From Mycoplasma sp. Pen4 (lineage in GTDB: Bacteria > Bacillota_I > Bacilli_A > Mycoplasmatales > Metamycoplasmataceae): DNA of 64,000 nucleotides. Each line of letters begins with the position of its first letter. The first letter of the stretch is position 1. Below the pieces are notes generated by a model, which saw only the letters and a list, made by a program, of their open reading frames with translations, was not told where the DNA came from and ran no database searches. Of the stretch, positions 13,909-24,601 are shown piece by piece. Made by a program: the position numbers and the translations under genes. The DNA lies in the NCBI RefSeq assembly GCF_014352955.1, contig NZ_CP060691.1, positions 744,001 to 808,000 on the forward strand. The letters are read 5' to 3'.

Positions 13909-14646
13909 ATGGCAGGACACTCACACGCAGCCAATATTGCACATAGAAAAGGTGCACAAGATGCAGCAAGAGGAAAAATCTTCCAAAAATTATCAAAAGA
14001 AATTTTTGTTGCAGCAAAACTTGGACCAGACCCAGATACAAACCCAGCTTTAAAATTGGCTATCTCTAAGGCAAAATCAAAAAACATGCCAAAAGATAAT
14101 ATTGAAAAAGCTATTGCTAAAGCATCTGGTGATAAAAATGCTAACGCTTTCATTGAAACAGTATTCAATGCAACAGTTAGTGGTGGGGCAACTTTTATTG
14201 TTGTTACATTATCAGATAACATTAACAGAGTTAAATCAAATATTCAAGCTTACTTCAATAAACAAAATGCAACATTAGGTAAAACAGGTCAAGTTCCTTT
14301 TGCTTTTGATAAAAAAGGAATTATTGAAATTAGCAAAGATGTAGTATCAGAAGACGATATTATGATGGTTGCACTTGAAAACGGAGCTGATGATGTTGAA
14401 ATTACAGATTCATCATTTGTAATTACAACTACACCAGATAACTTTAGTGAATTAAAAGCAGCTATTGAATCATCATTAAATGTTGAAGATTATATTCAAT
14501 GTGAAGTAACATACTTACCTAACATGTACGTAGAGTATGACGCAGAAAAAGAAACAAAATTATTAGATTTTGTTGACAAATTAAAGGATGATGACGATGT
14601 TCAAGATGTTTACCACAACATCGATGTACAACATCAAGATAAATAA
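13909..14646 (+). CDS. YebC/PmpR family DNA-binding regulator
   Basis: YebC-family protein of 245 residues. The N-terminus MAGHSHAANIAHRKGAQDA and the following KIFQKLSKEIFVAAK with DNPALKLAISKAK-like sequence are diagnostic for the family. Members act as transcriptional regulators, and some paralogues assist translation through polyproline; the sequence does not say which applies here. A strong AAGGAG site precedes the start. It is between nadE and the ZIP transporter, all on one strand. Confidence 0.94.
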   Translation: MAGHSHAANIAHRKGAQDAARGKIFQKLSKEIFVAAKLGPDPDTNPALKLAISKAKSKNMPKDNIEKAIAKASGDKNANAFIETVFNATVSGGATFIVVTLSDNINRVKSNIQAYFNKQNATLGKTGQVPFAFDKKGIIEISKDVVSEDDIMMVALENGADDVEITDSSFVITTTPDNFSELKAAIESSLNVEDYIQCEVTYLPNMYVEYDAEKETKLLDFVDKLKDDDDVQDVYHNIDVQHQDK

Positions 14647-14651
14647 GAAAA

Positions 14652-15758
14652 ATGCGTATTTTTCAAGAACTAAATGAATATTTTACTAGCACATTAGGTT
14701 ATTCAACTGCATTAAGTCAATTTTTAGTAGTTTTCATCACATTACTTAGTTTATTAGCAATTCCAACAATTCTTTCATTTATTTTTCCATTATTCAAAAT
14801 GAAGGGAAATAAAAAGAAAAACTTCTCATTATATCTATATGCATTTTCAACCGGATTCTTCTTAATCCTAGCAACATTCGGTTTCTTAAGAGAATCAATT
14901 GAAGAATCAGGAGAATGAGTTCAAAGTGCTTTTGCGCCTAATCCAACACAATCTCAAATCTTTGGATATAATGCCATGATTATTGTTGGTGGATTATTAA
15001 TGGGACTTTTATTCTCATTTACTTTAAAATTTGTAATCACATATAGAATCAATAAAAAACTTAAAAGAAGTAATAATAAATCTGTTTCGGTTTTTGTACA
15101 TGATCATGATCATCACTCACATGCACATCCACACATTCACGTTGATGGAGAAGATGGTTACTCACATAGTAATGATGTTGATAATCACGTATTTCAACAC
15201 CCAGATTACATTTTCAGTCAAGAAGAAAACTTACAAGCAGCTGAAGAAGCAGTTATTAATTCAAAAGTTTCAATGAAACTTAAGGTAATTGCTTTATTAC
15301 TTGTATTAACACACAGAATTCCTGAAGGTTTCTTATTAGGTTACAATATTAACCTAGCAATGCAAGGAGATAGTGCTAATAACTTAACAATAGCGTACTT
15401 TATCTCATTAATACTTCACTTAATTCCAGAAGAAACAATTTTCTACTTTAGATTAAGAGAAGCTGGATTTAACCGATGAAAATCACTATTACTTTCATTC
15501 CTCGGATTATCACTATTTTTACCATTTATGTTGGCTGGGGTCTATGCCGGAGAAGCAATAGATCATTATGCATGATTAAAAGCGGTAACATTTGCGGCAA
15601 TTGCAGGAATATTCTTATTCACTTCAATTGTTGAGTTCATCCCAGAATTCTACCACACAGATATGTCTAAGAAAAAATGATATTTAGTATTATTAGCCTT
15701 ATTTATAGGAATAATCATAGCAGTTCTTATTTTATCATTCCACTCTCACCATCATTAA
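14652..15758 (+). CDS. ZIP family metal transporter
   Basis: Membrane transporter of divalent metals such as Zn2+ or Fe2+. The 368-residue protein has about eight hydrophobic segments. Helix 4 carries HRIPEG and helix 5 carries LHLIPEE, the His/Pro/Glu metal-site motifs of ZIP proteins. Between helices 3 and 4 lies a His/Asp-rich cytoplasmic loop (HDHDHHSHAHPHIH), a metal-binding feature of this family, and the protein ends in HSHHH. It starts 5 bases after the YebC stop with no clear Shine-Dalgarno, suggesting translational coupling. Confidence 0.9.
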
Positions 15759-15772
15759 AATGGAATAATAAT

Positions 15773-15797
15773 AACATCGCTTACGAGCGGTGTTTTT
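15773..15797 (+). terminator. Terminator of the nadE-yebC-ZIP operon
   Basis: Hairpin AACATCGCT / AGCGGTGTT with a tetraloop TACG-like turn and one G-T pair, followed by a T-run. Confidence 0.75.
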
Positions 15798-15826
15798 CAT
15801 TCTCTAAGATAAAAGAGCGAATATAG

Positions 15827-15832
15827 TATAAT
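15827..15832 (+). promoter_or_regulatory. -10 box of gdpP cluster
   Basis: A consensus TATAAT lies 28 bases before the gdpP start codon, just after the preceding terminator, so it should drive gdpP-rplI-dnaB-CNNM. Confidence 0.5.
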
Positions 15833-15860
15833 TTAATAAATTAAATTATGAAAGGACTCT

Positions 15861-17903
15861 ATGAACTCAAGACAAAAGTACTATTTAGGATTTGTTGCGA
15901 CAATCATATTCTTATTAACCTTAGTAGCATTAGTTATTGGTTTAGTTATTCACTATGATACAGCAAGTCAAAAGTACCAAAATGTAAATTCTATTGAAGC
16001 GGTTAAAATACTTTTATCAATTGCAATAGTATTAAATGTGGTTATGATAACTATTTCAATGTTCTTTACAATTTCGAATTTTGCTCGATCAAGACAACTT
16101 ATACGTAAATCGTTTAATAGCTTTGTCGAAGATATTATGACCAACAACAACATCGGGATTATTATCTATGACATTAACCAAAATATTATTTGGGCAAGTA
16201 ATTTTATTCGTAATAAGTTCCATAAAGATTTTGTTGGACACACAGTAACTGACTTTTTCAAAAAAGCAGATACAACTTTCAACAACACAATCGATATGAA
16301 TGAAACCAAGAGAGAATTCAAAAATAACAACAATATTTACGAAGCTCAATTCTGGCCTTTATCAAATGTTATTGTAATTCGTGATATTACAACCGAATAC
16401 TTATTTAAAGTTGAATCATGAGAGCAAAAACCGGTTATTGGTGAAATTGAAATTGATAACTATCAAATGTATCAATCAATTCTTTCTGAAGAACAATTAT
16501 TCATCATTAACAAAGTTGTAATTGACACAATTAAAGACTATATGCAGAAATACAACTTAATCTATCGTCAATATACAAACGGAAAATTTGTTATCTTCAC
16601 AACTGAAGAATCACTAAAATTAATGAGTAAAGAACATTTTGATTTATTCATTAATATTCACAAAAAAATCGATGATGGAAACATTAATAAACTTTCACTC
16701 AGTGTTGGTTTTGCACACGGATGAAGTTCATTAAAAGAAAAACTTGAACAAGCCAAAAAAGCATTGGTTCAAGCACAAAACCGTGGTGGGGACCAGATTG
16801 CAATATTCTCAAACACATCACCACCGGTTTATTATGGTTCAAACAACGAAGTTCTTTCAAACAACTCAAGAATTAGAATTAAATCTGTTGCCTTAGAATT
16901 TTCTAAGAAACTTCAAGATCCAAGCATTAAAAATGTTATGATCTATGGACATAGTCTTGCAGATCTAGATGCCTTTGGTGCTGCATATGGAGTTTATGAA
17001 CTTGCAACAAGATATGGAAAACAAGCATATATTTGTTCTGAAACACAAGATCAGACAACTAAACGAATGCTTGATGATTTAGTAGAACAACAAAAAATAG
17101 ATTTAAACAAAATTTTTGTTCGTGCTGAGCACGCAACAAAAAATACAAATGCAAATACATTAGTTGTTATGGTTGATAACTCTGATGTAATGAGAACAGA
17201 TAACCCAGATGCATTAATCAATGCAGATAGAGAAAATATTTTTGTCTTTGACCACCATAGAGTTGGTAAGAGTGTGGATTATTGTCCAATAACAAATATT
17301 TACATTGATACCACTGCATCAAGTGCATCAGAAATTGTAACTGAGGTTATCACATTTATGGAATTCAAAGCAAACATCACACCAATAGCAGCGCAATTGT
17401 TATTAAGTGGTATTTACTTAGACACAGTTCAATTCTCAAAATCAGTTACACCAAGAACTTTTGAAGCAGCAGCATTCCTTGAAGGTAAAGGAGCCGATGT
17501 TGTAAGAAGTGGTAACTTACTTAAATTTGATGATGATACAGAAGCAGAGATTCGTGAAATCTTAAAAAATACAACAGAAATCAAAAAAGGTTACTTCCTT
17601 GCCTATACTGACAAAGAAGTATCAAATGACGTTATTTCAATCGCAGCAAATGAGATTCTTAAAATCAAAGGAAGAGTCGCATCATTTGTGATAGCTAAAT
17701 TGAAATCGAAAAAAGAATACAAACTTAGTGCTCGTGGTATTGATACAAATGTACAGATTATTTGTGAGCAAGTTGGAGGTGGTGGTCACTTTAGTACCGC
17801 TGCAGCAACTTCAAGTGAAGATCTAGAAACATTTGTAGACAATGTTAGACACGCAATAATTTCAGCAGGGAGACAAATTAACGATGAAAGTAATATTAAT
17901 TAA
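15861..17903 (+). CDS. gdpP: Cyclic-di-AMP phosphodiesterase GdpP (DHH family)
   Basis: Membrane-bound enzyme that hydrolyses cyclic di-AMP. The 680-residue chain has the family order: two transmembrane helices (about 8-30 and 49-71), a PAS-like region (about 90-175), a degenerate GGDEF domain ending near NRGGDQIAIF (about 310), a DHH domain (GHSLADLDAFG near 362; FDHHR near 466) and a DHHA1 domain with GGGGHFSTAA near 639. The DHH motif residues are all present, so it should be active. It overlaps rplI by 20 bases, the arrangement often seen with GdpP and L9 in Firmicutes and mollicutes. Confidence 0.95.
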
Positions 17904-18345
17904 AGATTGTAAAGATGGAAAAGCAAACACAATTATTGAAGTTTCAAGTGGTTATGGTACAAACTACTTAGTAAAACATGGTTTTGCAGTTCCTTACAAT
18001 GACAAAACAGTACACGAATTAAACAAACGTTTAAATGACTTAGTTGCAAATGAACATGAAGCACGTTCAAATGCACTTGAATTAAAAGAACAATTAGAAC
18101 AATTAACAATTAAATACAACCTTGAAGCAAACGTAGATGCAAATAGAAACCTTAACGTTCATGGATCAGTATCTACAAAGGATTTAGATAAAAAACTTGT
18201 TGCTTTAGGTTACAAACTACCAAAACACTCATTATCTAAAGTGCACCTTGTATCAGAAGGTACACACTATGTAGAAGCAGTGTTATACAAAGATATTAAA
18301 GCTAAAATTAAAATTGAAATTAAAATTACACATGTCAAAAAATAA
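17884..18345 (+). CDS. rplI: 50S ribosomal protein L9
   Basis: Ribosomal protein of 153 residues. The N-terminal globular domain carries the family signature (MKVILIKDCKDGKANTIIEV and GYGTNYLVKHGFAVPY), followed by a long lysine/glutamate-rich connecting helix and a C-terminal rRNA-binding domain. It overlaps gdpP at its start and dnaB at its end, so the three are translationally linked. Confidence 0.96.
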   Translation: MKVILIKDCKDGKANTIIEVSSGYGTNYLVKHGFAVPYNDKTVHELNKRLNDLVANEHEARSNALELKEQLEQLTIKYNLEANVDANRNLNVHGSVSTKDLDKKLVALGYKLPKHSLSKVHLVSEGTHYVEAVLYKDIKAKIKIEIKITHVKK

Positions 18346-19816
18346 ACGCAATAACTTTAAATATAATCCATTGTACAAAAATGTCTCTGAAGACTTAGTT
18401 CCGCTTGCTACAACTTTATTCAAAGATGAGCAAATTGAATTAGAAACATTAAGTAATATTCTTAATGACACAGAAAAACAAAGTTTAGGTTTTGATTACC
18501 TAACACCTGAAGCATTTTTTACAAATGAATGTAAACAACTTTTCACATTACTTAAAACTACTAGAGATAAGTCAGATAATAAAACAATTACATTTGATTA
18601 CAATGACATTACAAGACTAGTAGATGATGTTGTTAAGTTAGATTTATTTGAATATAACGCTTTAAACTCTTTTGTATTAAATAAAATATTTTCAGTTATG
18701 TTTAATGAAGATAACTTCATTATTAACGTTGAAAAATTAATTGAATTACAAAAAATGCGTAACATTGAATCATTCTACAATAGTTACACAAAAGCATTAT
18801 CAACAAACAAAGAAATCACATGATCTGATAGCATTGATGATATGCAAAACTTCATTTTATATAACAATAAAATGTCAATTAAAAACAGTGAGTTCATTCC
18901 ACTTACTGATGCAGCGGTTAATTTAAGAAATCATATTAATGAAATACTATTAAATAAAAAAACAGATGATAAAACTTTATTAACCGGTTTTGAAACTATA
19001 GACAACTATGTCAAAGGATTCAAACCTGGTCAAATGATTATTTTAGCCGCTCGTCCAGGAGTCGGAAAAACTGCTTTAGCCTTAAACATAGCTAAAAATG
19101 TAATTGATGAAGGTGCAAAAAATGGAACTCCAAAAAACGTTGCCTTCATATCATTAGAGATGCCAACAAACGAACTTACTTCTAGATATCTAGCCACAGC
19201 AAGTTCTGTTGACTTATATAAAATCCAAAATCCAAAATTAATTACATCACAAGATGATGCAATGAAATTATTTACAACAATTGAAAAAATTAATGGTGAT
19301 AGTTTAATTTGGTTTGATGATGAACCTAAATCAAAAATCACTGAAATTGTTTTCAAAATCAAACACCTTATGAAAAGTCTTAATGGAAATTTAGACTTAG
19401 TAGTAATCGACTACCTTCAATTAATCTCAGGTAGTGATGCAGGTGGTAATAGACAAAATGAAGTTGCGACAATTTCGCGTTCATTAAAAACACTAGCTCT
19501 TGAACTCAAGGTGCCAATTCTAGCACTTTCGCAGCTATCACGTAGTGTTGAAAATAGAGAAGACAAACGTCCACAATTACATGATTTACGTGAATCTGGT
19601 TCTATTGAGCAAGATGCCGATATTGTTCTTATGTTAAATCGTAAACCATTTAAAAACAAAAACTCACAAGAACAAGAAGATATCACAAAATATGAACATA
19701 TTCCTGTTATTGTATCAGTTGCCAAAAACCGTGGTGGTCAACAAGGATACGGTACACTTATTTACACGGGTAAATATGTAAAATTCACAGATGAAAAAGT
19801 TAAAGGAGAATACTAA
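18332..19816 (+). CDS. dnaB: Replicative DNA helicase
   Basis: Hexameric helicase that unwinds DNA at the replication fork. It has 494 residues. The N-terminal primase-interaction domain is followed by the RecA-like core with Walker A (ARPGVGKTALAL, near residue 240), Walker B (LVVIDYLQLI), the arginine-containing LSQLSRSVENR segment and DLRESGSIEQDAD. I start at MSKNKRNN, which overlaps rplI by 14 bases; an in-frame ATG 6 codons earlier exists. The gene shares its stop codon bases with the next start (TAATG). Confidence 0.96.
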
Positions 19817-21132
19817 TGGACTGTTCCAGTTCCTGTTATATAACAAAATTATTTAGCACTGCAACCTCGGTTTCAACACCTGGTGCAATGCAAACATCAA
19901 TTGAATGATGAGTATATTTATTATTAGGAGTTCTTATTTTACTCTTTGTACTTAGTGCTATTTTTAGTGGTAGTGAAACTGCTTATGCTACTGTTTCGCC
20001 TGCTAAAGTACACGAAATGGTAGAAGAAGAACAAAAATTTAGTAAACTAATCAGCCGTCAAATTAAAAGATTTAATCAAACATTAAGCACAATTCTAATT
20101 GCTAACAATTTAGTAAATATTGGTTCTGCAACACTTACATCTTATTTATTAGCTAGAATATTTAGTGGAAACCAAAATTTAATTCCAATTATATCTACTG
20201 CTGTAGTTACACCAATATTAGTTTTATGTGGTGAAATTACACCAAAATTAATTGCAAAATCACACGCAGTTAAATGACTTAAAATATTTGCGATTTTCAA
20301 TGAAATTATGTTTTACATTTTCTTCATTTTTACCTACCCAATAAGTAAATTAAGTAAGAAAGTGTATGTTACTAACTCCGAAGAAGATTTAAAAAATATC
20401 ATCTCGCTAGCACAATCCGAAGGAGTGTTGCAAACTGGTGAATCACTTTTAGCGCAAAATGCCTTAGACTTAGATTCAACAAAAGTAGCACAACACTATA
20501 TTAGATTAAAAGATGTTTTAACACTTAACTATAAAACATCTATTACCGATGCTTTAAAGATTTTTAAACAATCAAACTATTCACGTATTCCGGTCGAAAA
20601 AGACGGTGTGTTAATTGGTATTGTATTATTAAAAGATATTTTTCACGTTAAAAATGGTCGTGTAATAGATTTCATGAAAAATGTTCCATTAATATCAGCG
20701 AACTCAATTTTGTCTAGCGCTTTAGAAAAAATGAGAGCTAATAGAGCACAAATGGCTTTTGTTGTTGAGAATAACAATAGTACAGATATTATTGGTTTAA
20801 TTACAATTGAAGATATTATCGAAGAAATTGTTGGTGAACTTTATGATGAATACGACAATGACGAAGCGATTTATGAAATTTCACTTGAAAAATCACATGT
20901 ACATGCAAGTGCACAAATGTCAGATATTTTTAAACAATTAGAAATTGATGATGATTTACTTGAAGAAAATGAAGGACAAATGAATTTACGTTCATGATTA
21001 CTTTTCAAAACAAATCGTCAAAAATTAACCAAAAATACTAGATATACTCTCGATGATGAAGTCACATTTAAAGTTATAGAGATTCCCAAAAACAAAAAAG
21101 AAGAAACAATAATCGAGATTAACAAACTATAG
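19816..21132 (+). CDS. CNNM/CorC-HlyC family membrane protein
   Basis: Protein of 438 residues with an N-terminal DUF21/CNNM transmembrane domain (starting FSGSETAYATVSPAKV-like sequence, with GEITPKLIAKSHA), a pair of CBS domains (YSRIPVEKDGVLIGIV and IIGLITIEDIIEEIVGE) and the start of a CorC/HlyC C-terminal domain. Relatives handle Mg2+ efflux or homeostasis; 'hemolysin' in older annotations is not supported by any motif. The ATG overlaps the dnaB stop. The N-terminus has two Cys residues in the first eight (MDCSSSC), which is odd for this family. Confidence 0.88.
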
Positions 21133-21135
21133 TTT

Positions 21136-21158
21136 AAAGGTTGCTTATAGCAACTTTT
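21136..21158 (+). terminator. Terminator after the CNNM gene
   Basis: Stem AGGTTGC / GCAACTTT around loop TTATA, followed by a T-rich tail, three bases after the stop codon. Confidence 0.6.
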
Positions 21159-21225
21159 ATTATTACCTTTTAGAATTAGAAGTTTTCTTTTTGCTTTGCT
21201 TTTTAAATGTTTGGAGTATCATATA

Positions 21226-21508
21226 AACGCATAGTTGGTAGCTGCTCTTTTGAGTAGAGGAAAGTCCGTGCTAGCACCATCTGCGATGATGGTAGTGATC
21301 ATGCTAAGCCAAATAAGCTTAGGCCCAGACGACTAGTGCCACAGAGACGAGAATTGTGAAACGCGGTAAACTCCATGAGCTAGAAACCCAAATTTTGGTA
21401 GGGGAACCCGAAACAAGGAATTGAACAAGTTTTGGGAGTGTTATTTTATAACATTAGATAAATTACCAACACTGATTTTATCAGAACAGAACACGGCTTA
21501 TAATGCAC
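21226..21508 (+). ncRNA. rnpB: RNase P RNA
   Basis: Catalytic RNA that matures tRNA 5' ends. The conserved core elements are present in order: GAGGAAAGTCCGTGCT near the 5' end, AGAGACGAGA and AAACGCGGTAAACTCC in the middle, GGTAGGGGAACC, and ACAGAACACGGCTTAT near the 3' end. The 5' GCAT at 21229 can pair with ATGC at 21503, closing helix P1. Exact ends are estimated from that pairing. Confidence 0.94.
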
Positions 21509-21530
21509 CATCCACTTCGGTGGATGTTTT
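21509..21530 (+). terminator. Terminator of rnpB
   Basis: Perfect 7-bp stem CATCCAC / GTGGATG with a TTCG tetraloop and a T-run. Confidence 0.85.
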
Positions 21531-21691
21531 ATTTACTTTTTTTCAGTTATTATTATAAAAATAAGTCTAGTATAAATGTTATTTCAATAACTTTTACCAC
21601 TACACCGTAGATATAAATCTTTTTTGTTATTTTTATAAAAATAGTTAAAAAATTATTAAAATTTAAAAATATAACAAACATAAAGGAAGTC

Positions 21692-23506
21692 ATGGAATCA
21701 AATCATAATATCATACGGAAAATCAAACATGCAGCAGGGATTATATTTATCTCCCTTGTTACTTTAATAACAATAATATTATCTATTGTTAAATTTTCTA
21801 CACCTTTTAAACCTTCATTTTATAATTACAAATCATACATGTCGCAGGCAAACATCAAAAAGGTAGAAAAGACCTTTAACTATAAGGTGTTTGATGAAAT
21901 AAATGAGTTCACAACTGCCTTAGTTAATAAAAAAGCTATTGCTGGTATTGGTAGTGATTTTCAAGCAGTTAATTTAATTAAGAAAGACTTAGTTAAACCA
22001 ATTAACTTCAAAAAGTTATTTAAAACTCATAAAGACTTAACTAGTGATGAAATTAAAAAAGCTTTAAAAGCAATTTACACTCCAATTGTTTGAAAACACC
22101 TTGAGAGTTATGATGAACAACTTAAAACTGATGCTGATGGTCTTCCATATGACACACCTAAGCATTTGTGAGAATATTTCATTCCTTACTATGCTCAAGA
22201 TGGCGTGGTTGCATATAATCGCTTTGATAAAGATGACAATACCATTAGACCATATATTAATAATCAAGACTTATTGAATAATGCAAATAAACTAAATGAA
22301 ACAATCAAATATCAAGATGAAAGTAAAAGTGTGTCACCAAATTCATTGTTGAATTTGATTAATACACTTAGAAGTAAGGGTTATAAGAATCTTGTTGTTA
22401 CAGATGCAATTAGAGTAAATATGTTGTATGGTTCACAATATGAACTTATTAACAAACAAAGTAATTTTGATGTTATAAAAGATAATTTTACTGGTAAAAC
22501 AACCGAGAACAACTATAAAAAACAAATCCATGGTTTTGAATGATTACTTAAAAAAGGAACAAATAGTTCAAATAGAAATTTATATAAAAATATTTCTTTC
22601 AATGCAGATGGTCAAGGAATACTTGATACTTTAATAAATCCAAAATATAATGCTGTTGATAGTGCGATTTTATACAATGGTGATTTATTAGATGCATATT
22701 ATTCAGAAAACAACTACGACACGGTTGAAAAAGGAACAATTGATGGTTTTAAAATCGGTGAAAATGTTTTACTTGTCGATGGTTTTGTAGTTGCTAAAGA
22801 TGAACAAAGTAAATATCAAGAATACTGAGAAGATAAAATTTATGAAGTATTAAATGATGGTCCAATGCAAAATTATTCAGAACACTACAATGTTCTTGAA
22901 GAATTTGGTTTTAATCAAGAATTAGCATATCAAAAATACATGCAGAAATTTTACGAACAATACTTAACCATAGTCTTAAAAGATTTATTCCAAGATAATG
23001 ATGTCTATAAAGAAATAGAAACAGATTTATCAAATATTTATTTAGAAACTTTAACTGATCCAAATAAATTAAGCGATTTTAGAAATTATATTGAAACAAG
23101 AGTTATGCATGATCAAAAACTCCTAGATAAATTCAAAGAGATTTTAATTCAATTAGATTCATCTAATACTGAATTAAATAATGATGAATTAGTAACTAAA
23201 ATAACATTTTTAGTAAATCATGTTGATTTTAGTAATGAAATTTATCGTCCTGTATTTGAAGAAAAATACACAGGATTAGAAAATTTTGATTTCATCAACT
23301 ATACCCCATCAACCGATTTAGAATATAACTTAGTTAAAAGTAATTACTTTATTAATGAAGATAACACTTATGATACTAAAGCAATTATGATTTATTCAAT
23401 TGAAGATGACCTTACAAGAGGTATTACTCACAAAAGTATTCAAGGAGTTGATCAAGAACTTTTATCTAAAATTGGTACATATTATTTCAATGTCTTTAAG
23501 AGCTAA
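21692..23506 (+). CDS. PotD-like ABC transporter substrate-binding protein (putative)
   Basis: A 604-residue membrane-anchored protein. Residues about 15-37 are a signal anchor (AGIIFISLVTLITIILSIVKF) with no lipobox Cys. The region FNYKVFDEINEFTTALVNKK, the AIAGIGSDFQAVNLIKKDLV stretch, and WEYFIPYYAQDGVVAYNRF fit mycoplasma spermidine/putrescine-type binding proteins (the MG045 type). The C-terminal third is helical and species-specific. No potABC genes adjoin it; it sits alone between rnpB and an accessory island. The family assignment is from memory of pattern and is tentative. Confidence 0.6.
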
Positions 23507-23540
23507 CAAAAACATTCTCCTAAGCGAGAATGTTTTTGTT
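23505..23540. terminator. Bidirectional terminator
   Basis: A 15-bp perfect stem (AACAAAAACATTCTC and its complement) with loop CTAAGC lies between convergent genes. A/T runs on both sides let it work in both directions. Confidence 0.8.
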
Positions 23541-23556
23541 ATTCATTTAAATTGTC

Positions 23557-24233
23557 TTATTTTCTTATTTTTAAAGGGTTTAATCTATATAAAATTTGCT
23601 TATCTGTTGGTATATTTTTTAAACCAAAATCCTTAAGCATTTGTTTAATGTCTTGCATTATTTTATTTAATTGTTCCTCTTGATCGGTTATGAATGGTGA
23701 AATATCATCATATCTAATTTGAAATACATCTAGATTTGAGTTGTATGGTTCGTTTTTATCAGTTCATTTAATTGTTTCTTTGTTTGTTCCAAAACCATGA
23801 TTAATTCTGAAAAGCCTTTCATAAGTTATTTTGTCAGCGATGTGGTTTTCGTTGTTTGTTACAAGAGTATAAGTTCTCTTTCCACCATCTTCACGGTTTA
23901 ATTCTTCGACCGCATGCCCTGTTGTTCCGCTTCCGGCAAAGAAGTCAAGAATGCGTGCGTTTTGATTTTGTGTTAACATTAATAAATATTGTATTAATTC
24001 TTTTGGTTTTGGATAATCAAAAGAATTTATTGTCATGATGCTTTTTAATTCGTTTGTGCCATTTTCCGTTGTTGGCATTTTTAATTTATTAATAAAATAA
24101 TCTGATGTATTTAATAATTGATTTGGAATTTTAAAACCAGTTTTTTCATTTGAGTATATTGCACGAATTGTTGTTGGATTGTTTTTATTTTTAATAATAT
24201 ATGGGGGAAGGAAAATAATGTAGGTTTTACATT
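23557..24233 (-). pseudogene. mod: C-terminal fragment of a type III/beta-class DNA adenine methyltransferase
   Basis: About 225 codons remain of a modification methyltransferase. The fragment keeps the AdoMet-binding motif I (ILDFFAGSGTTGHAVEELN) and the preceding FDYPKPKELIQYLL, the C-terminal arrangement of beta-class Mod subunits of type III systems. The N-terminal half with the catalytic DPPY motif and the target recognition region is missing. Going upstream, the frame hits TAA near 24234, about 55 bases before the insertion sequence starts. No restriction subunit is nearby. It was probably truncated by the insertion or by an associated deletion and should be inactive. Confidence 0.85.
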
Positions 24234-24289
24234 TTTAAATATTATATCAACATTAACATCTGTTTGCAAAAAAATGCAAAATTAACTGG

Positions 24290-24314
24290 AATGTGGAACA
24301 TACTTTATTAAAGG
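24290..24314. repeat. Left terminal inverted repeat of the insertion sequence
   Basis: AATGTGGAACA followed by a TACTTTATTAAAGG segment; matches the complement of the right end with a 1-2 base length difference in the middle. Confidence 0.7.
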
Positions 24315-24601
24315 TTGTAATTAAACCTACACATCATTATAAATGATGTGTAATTTTCTTATTTACTCTTTAATGCGTCATGTACTACATGTTGTATTGA
24401 ATATATTCTATTCATTAGTGCGTCATTTACTATGACTAATTGAATATACTCTGTTATATAAAGCAATACCTGCTATTTAATGTTAACCCCCCAATTTGAA
24501 ATAATCAGGGATGATATTAAAGACAAGAGCAATATATTTATTCTAAATATATTTATCGCGCATAATGCACGCGTGATACCACAATTCCTTAAATATTCAA
24601 A
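24315..24601. other. Structured non-coding left arm of the insertion sequence
   Basis: No gene. It holds a 10-bp hairpin (ACACATCATT / AATGATGTGT, 24329-24351) and two imperfect direct repeats of about 40 bases (24373-24409 and 24418-24452). Each repeat starts with GCGTCAT, forms a small hairpin with an ACT-centred loop (CATGTACTACATG; TCATTTACTATGA) and ends with ATTGAATAT(A/T)(C/T)TCT. A further GC-rich inverted patch (CGCGCATAATGCACGCG) follows. These could be subterminal transposase sites or a transcribed structure. Confidence 0.5.

Noticed and set aside
24315-24601. Guide RNA (omega-RNA-like) of an RNA-guided transposon in the insertion sequence arm
   Set aside because: The element encodes a DDE transposase and no TnpB/IscB-type nuclease; a guide RNA has no partner here.
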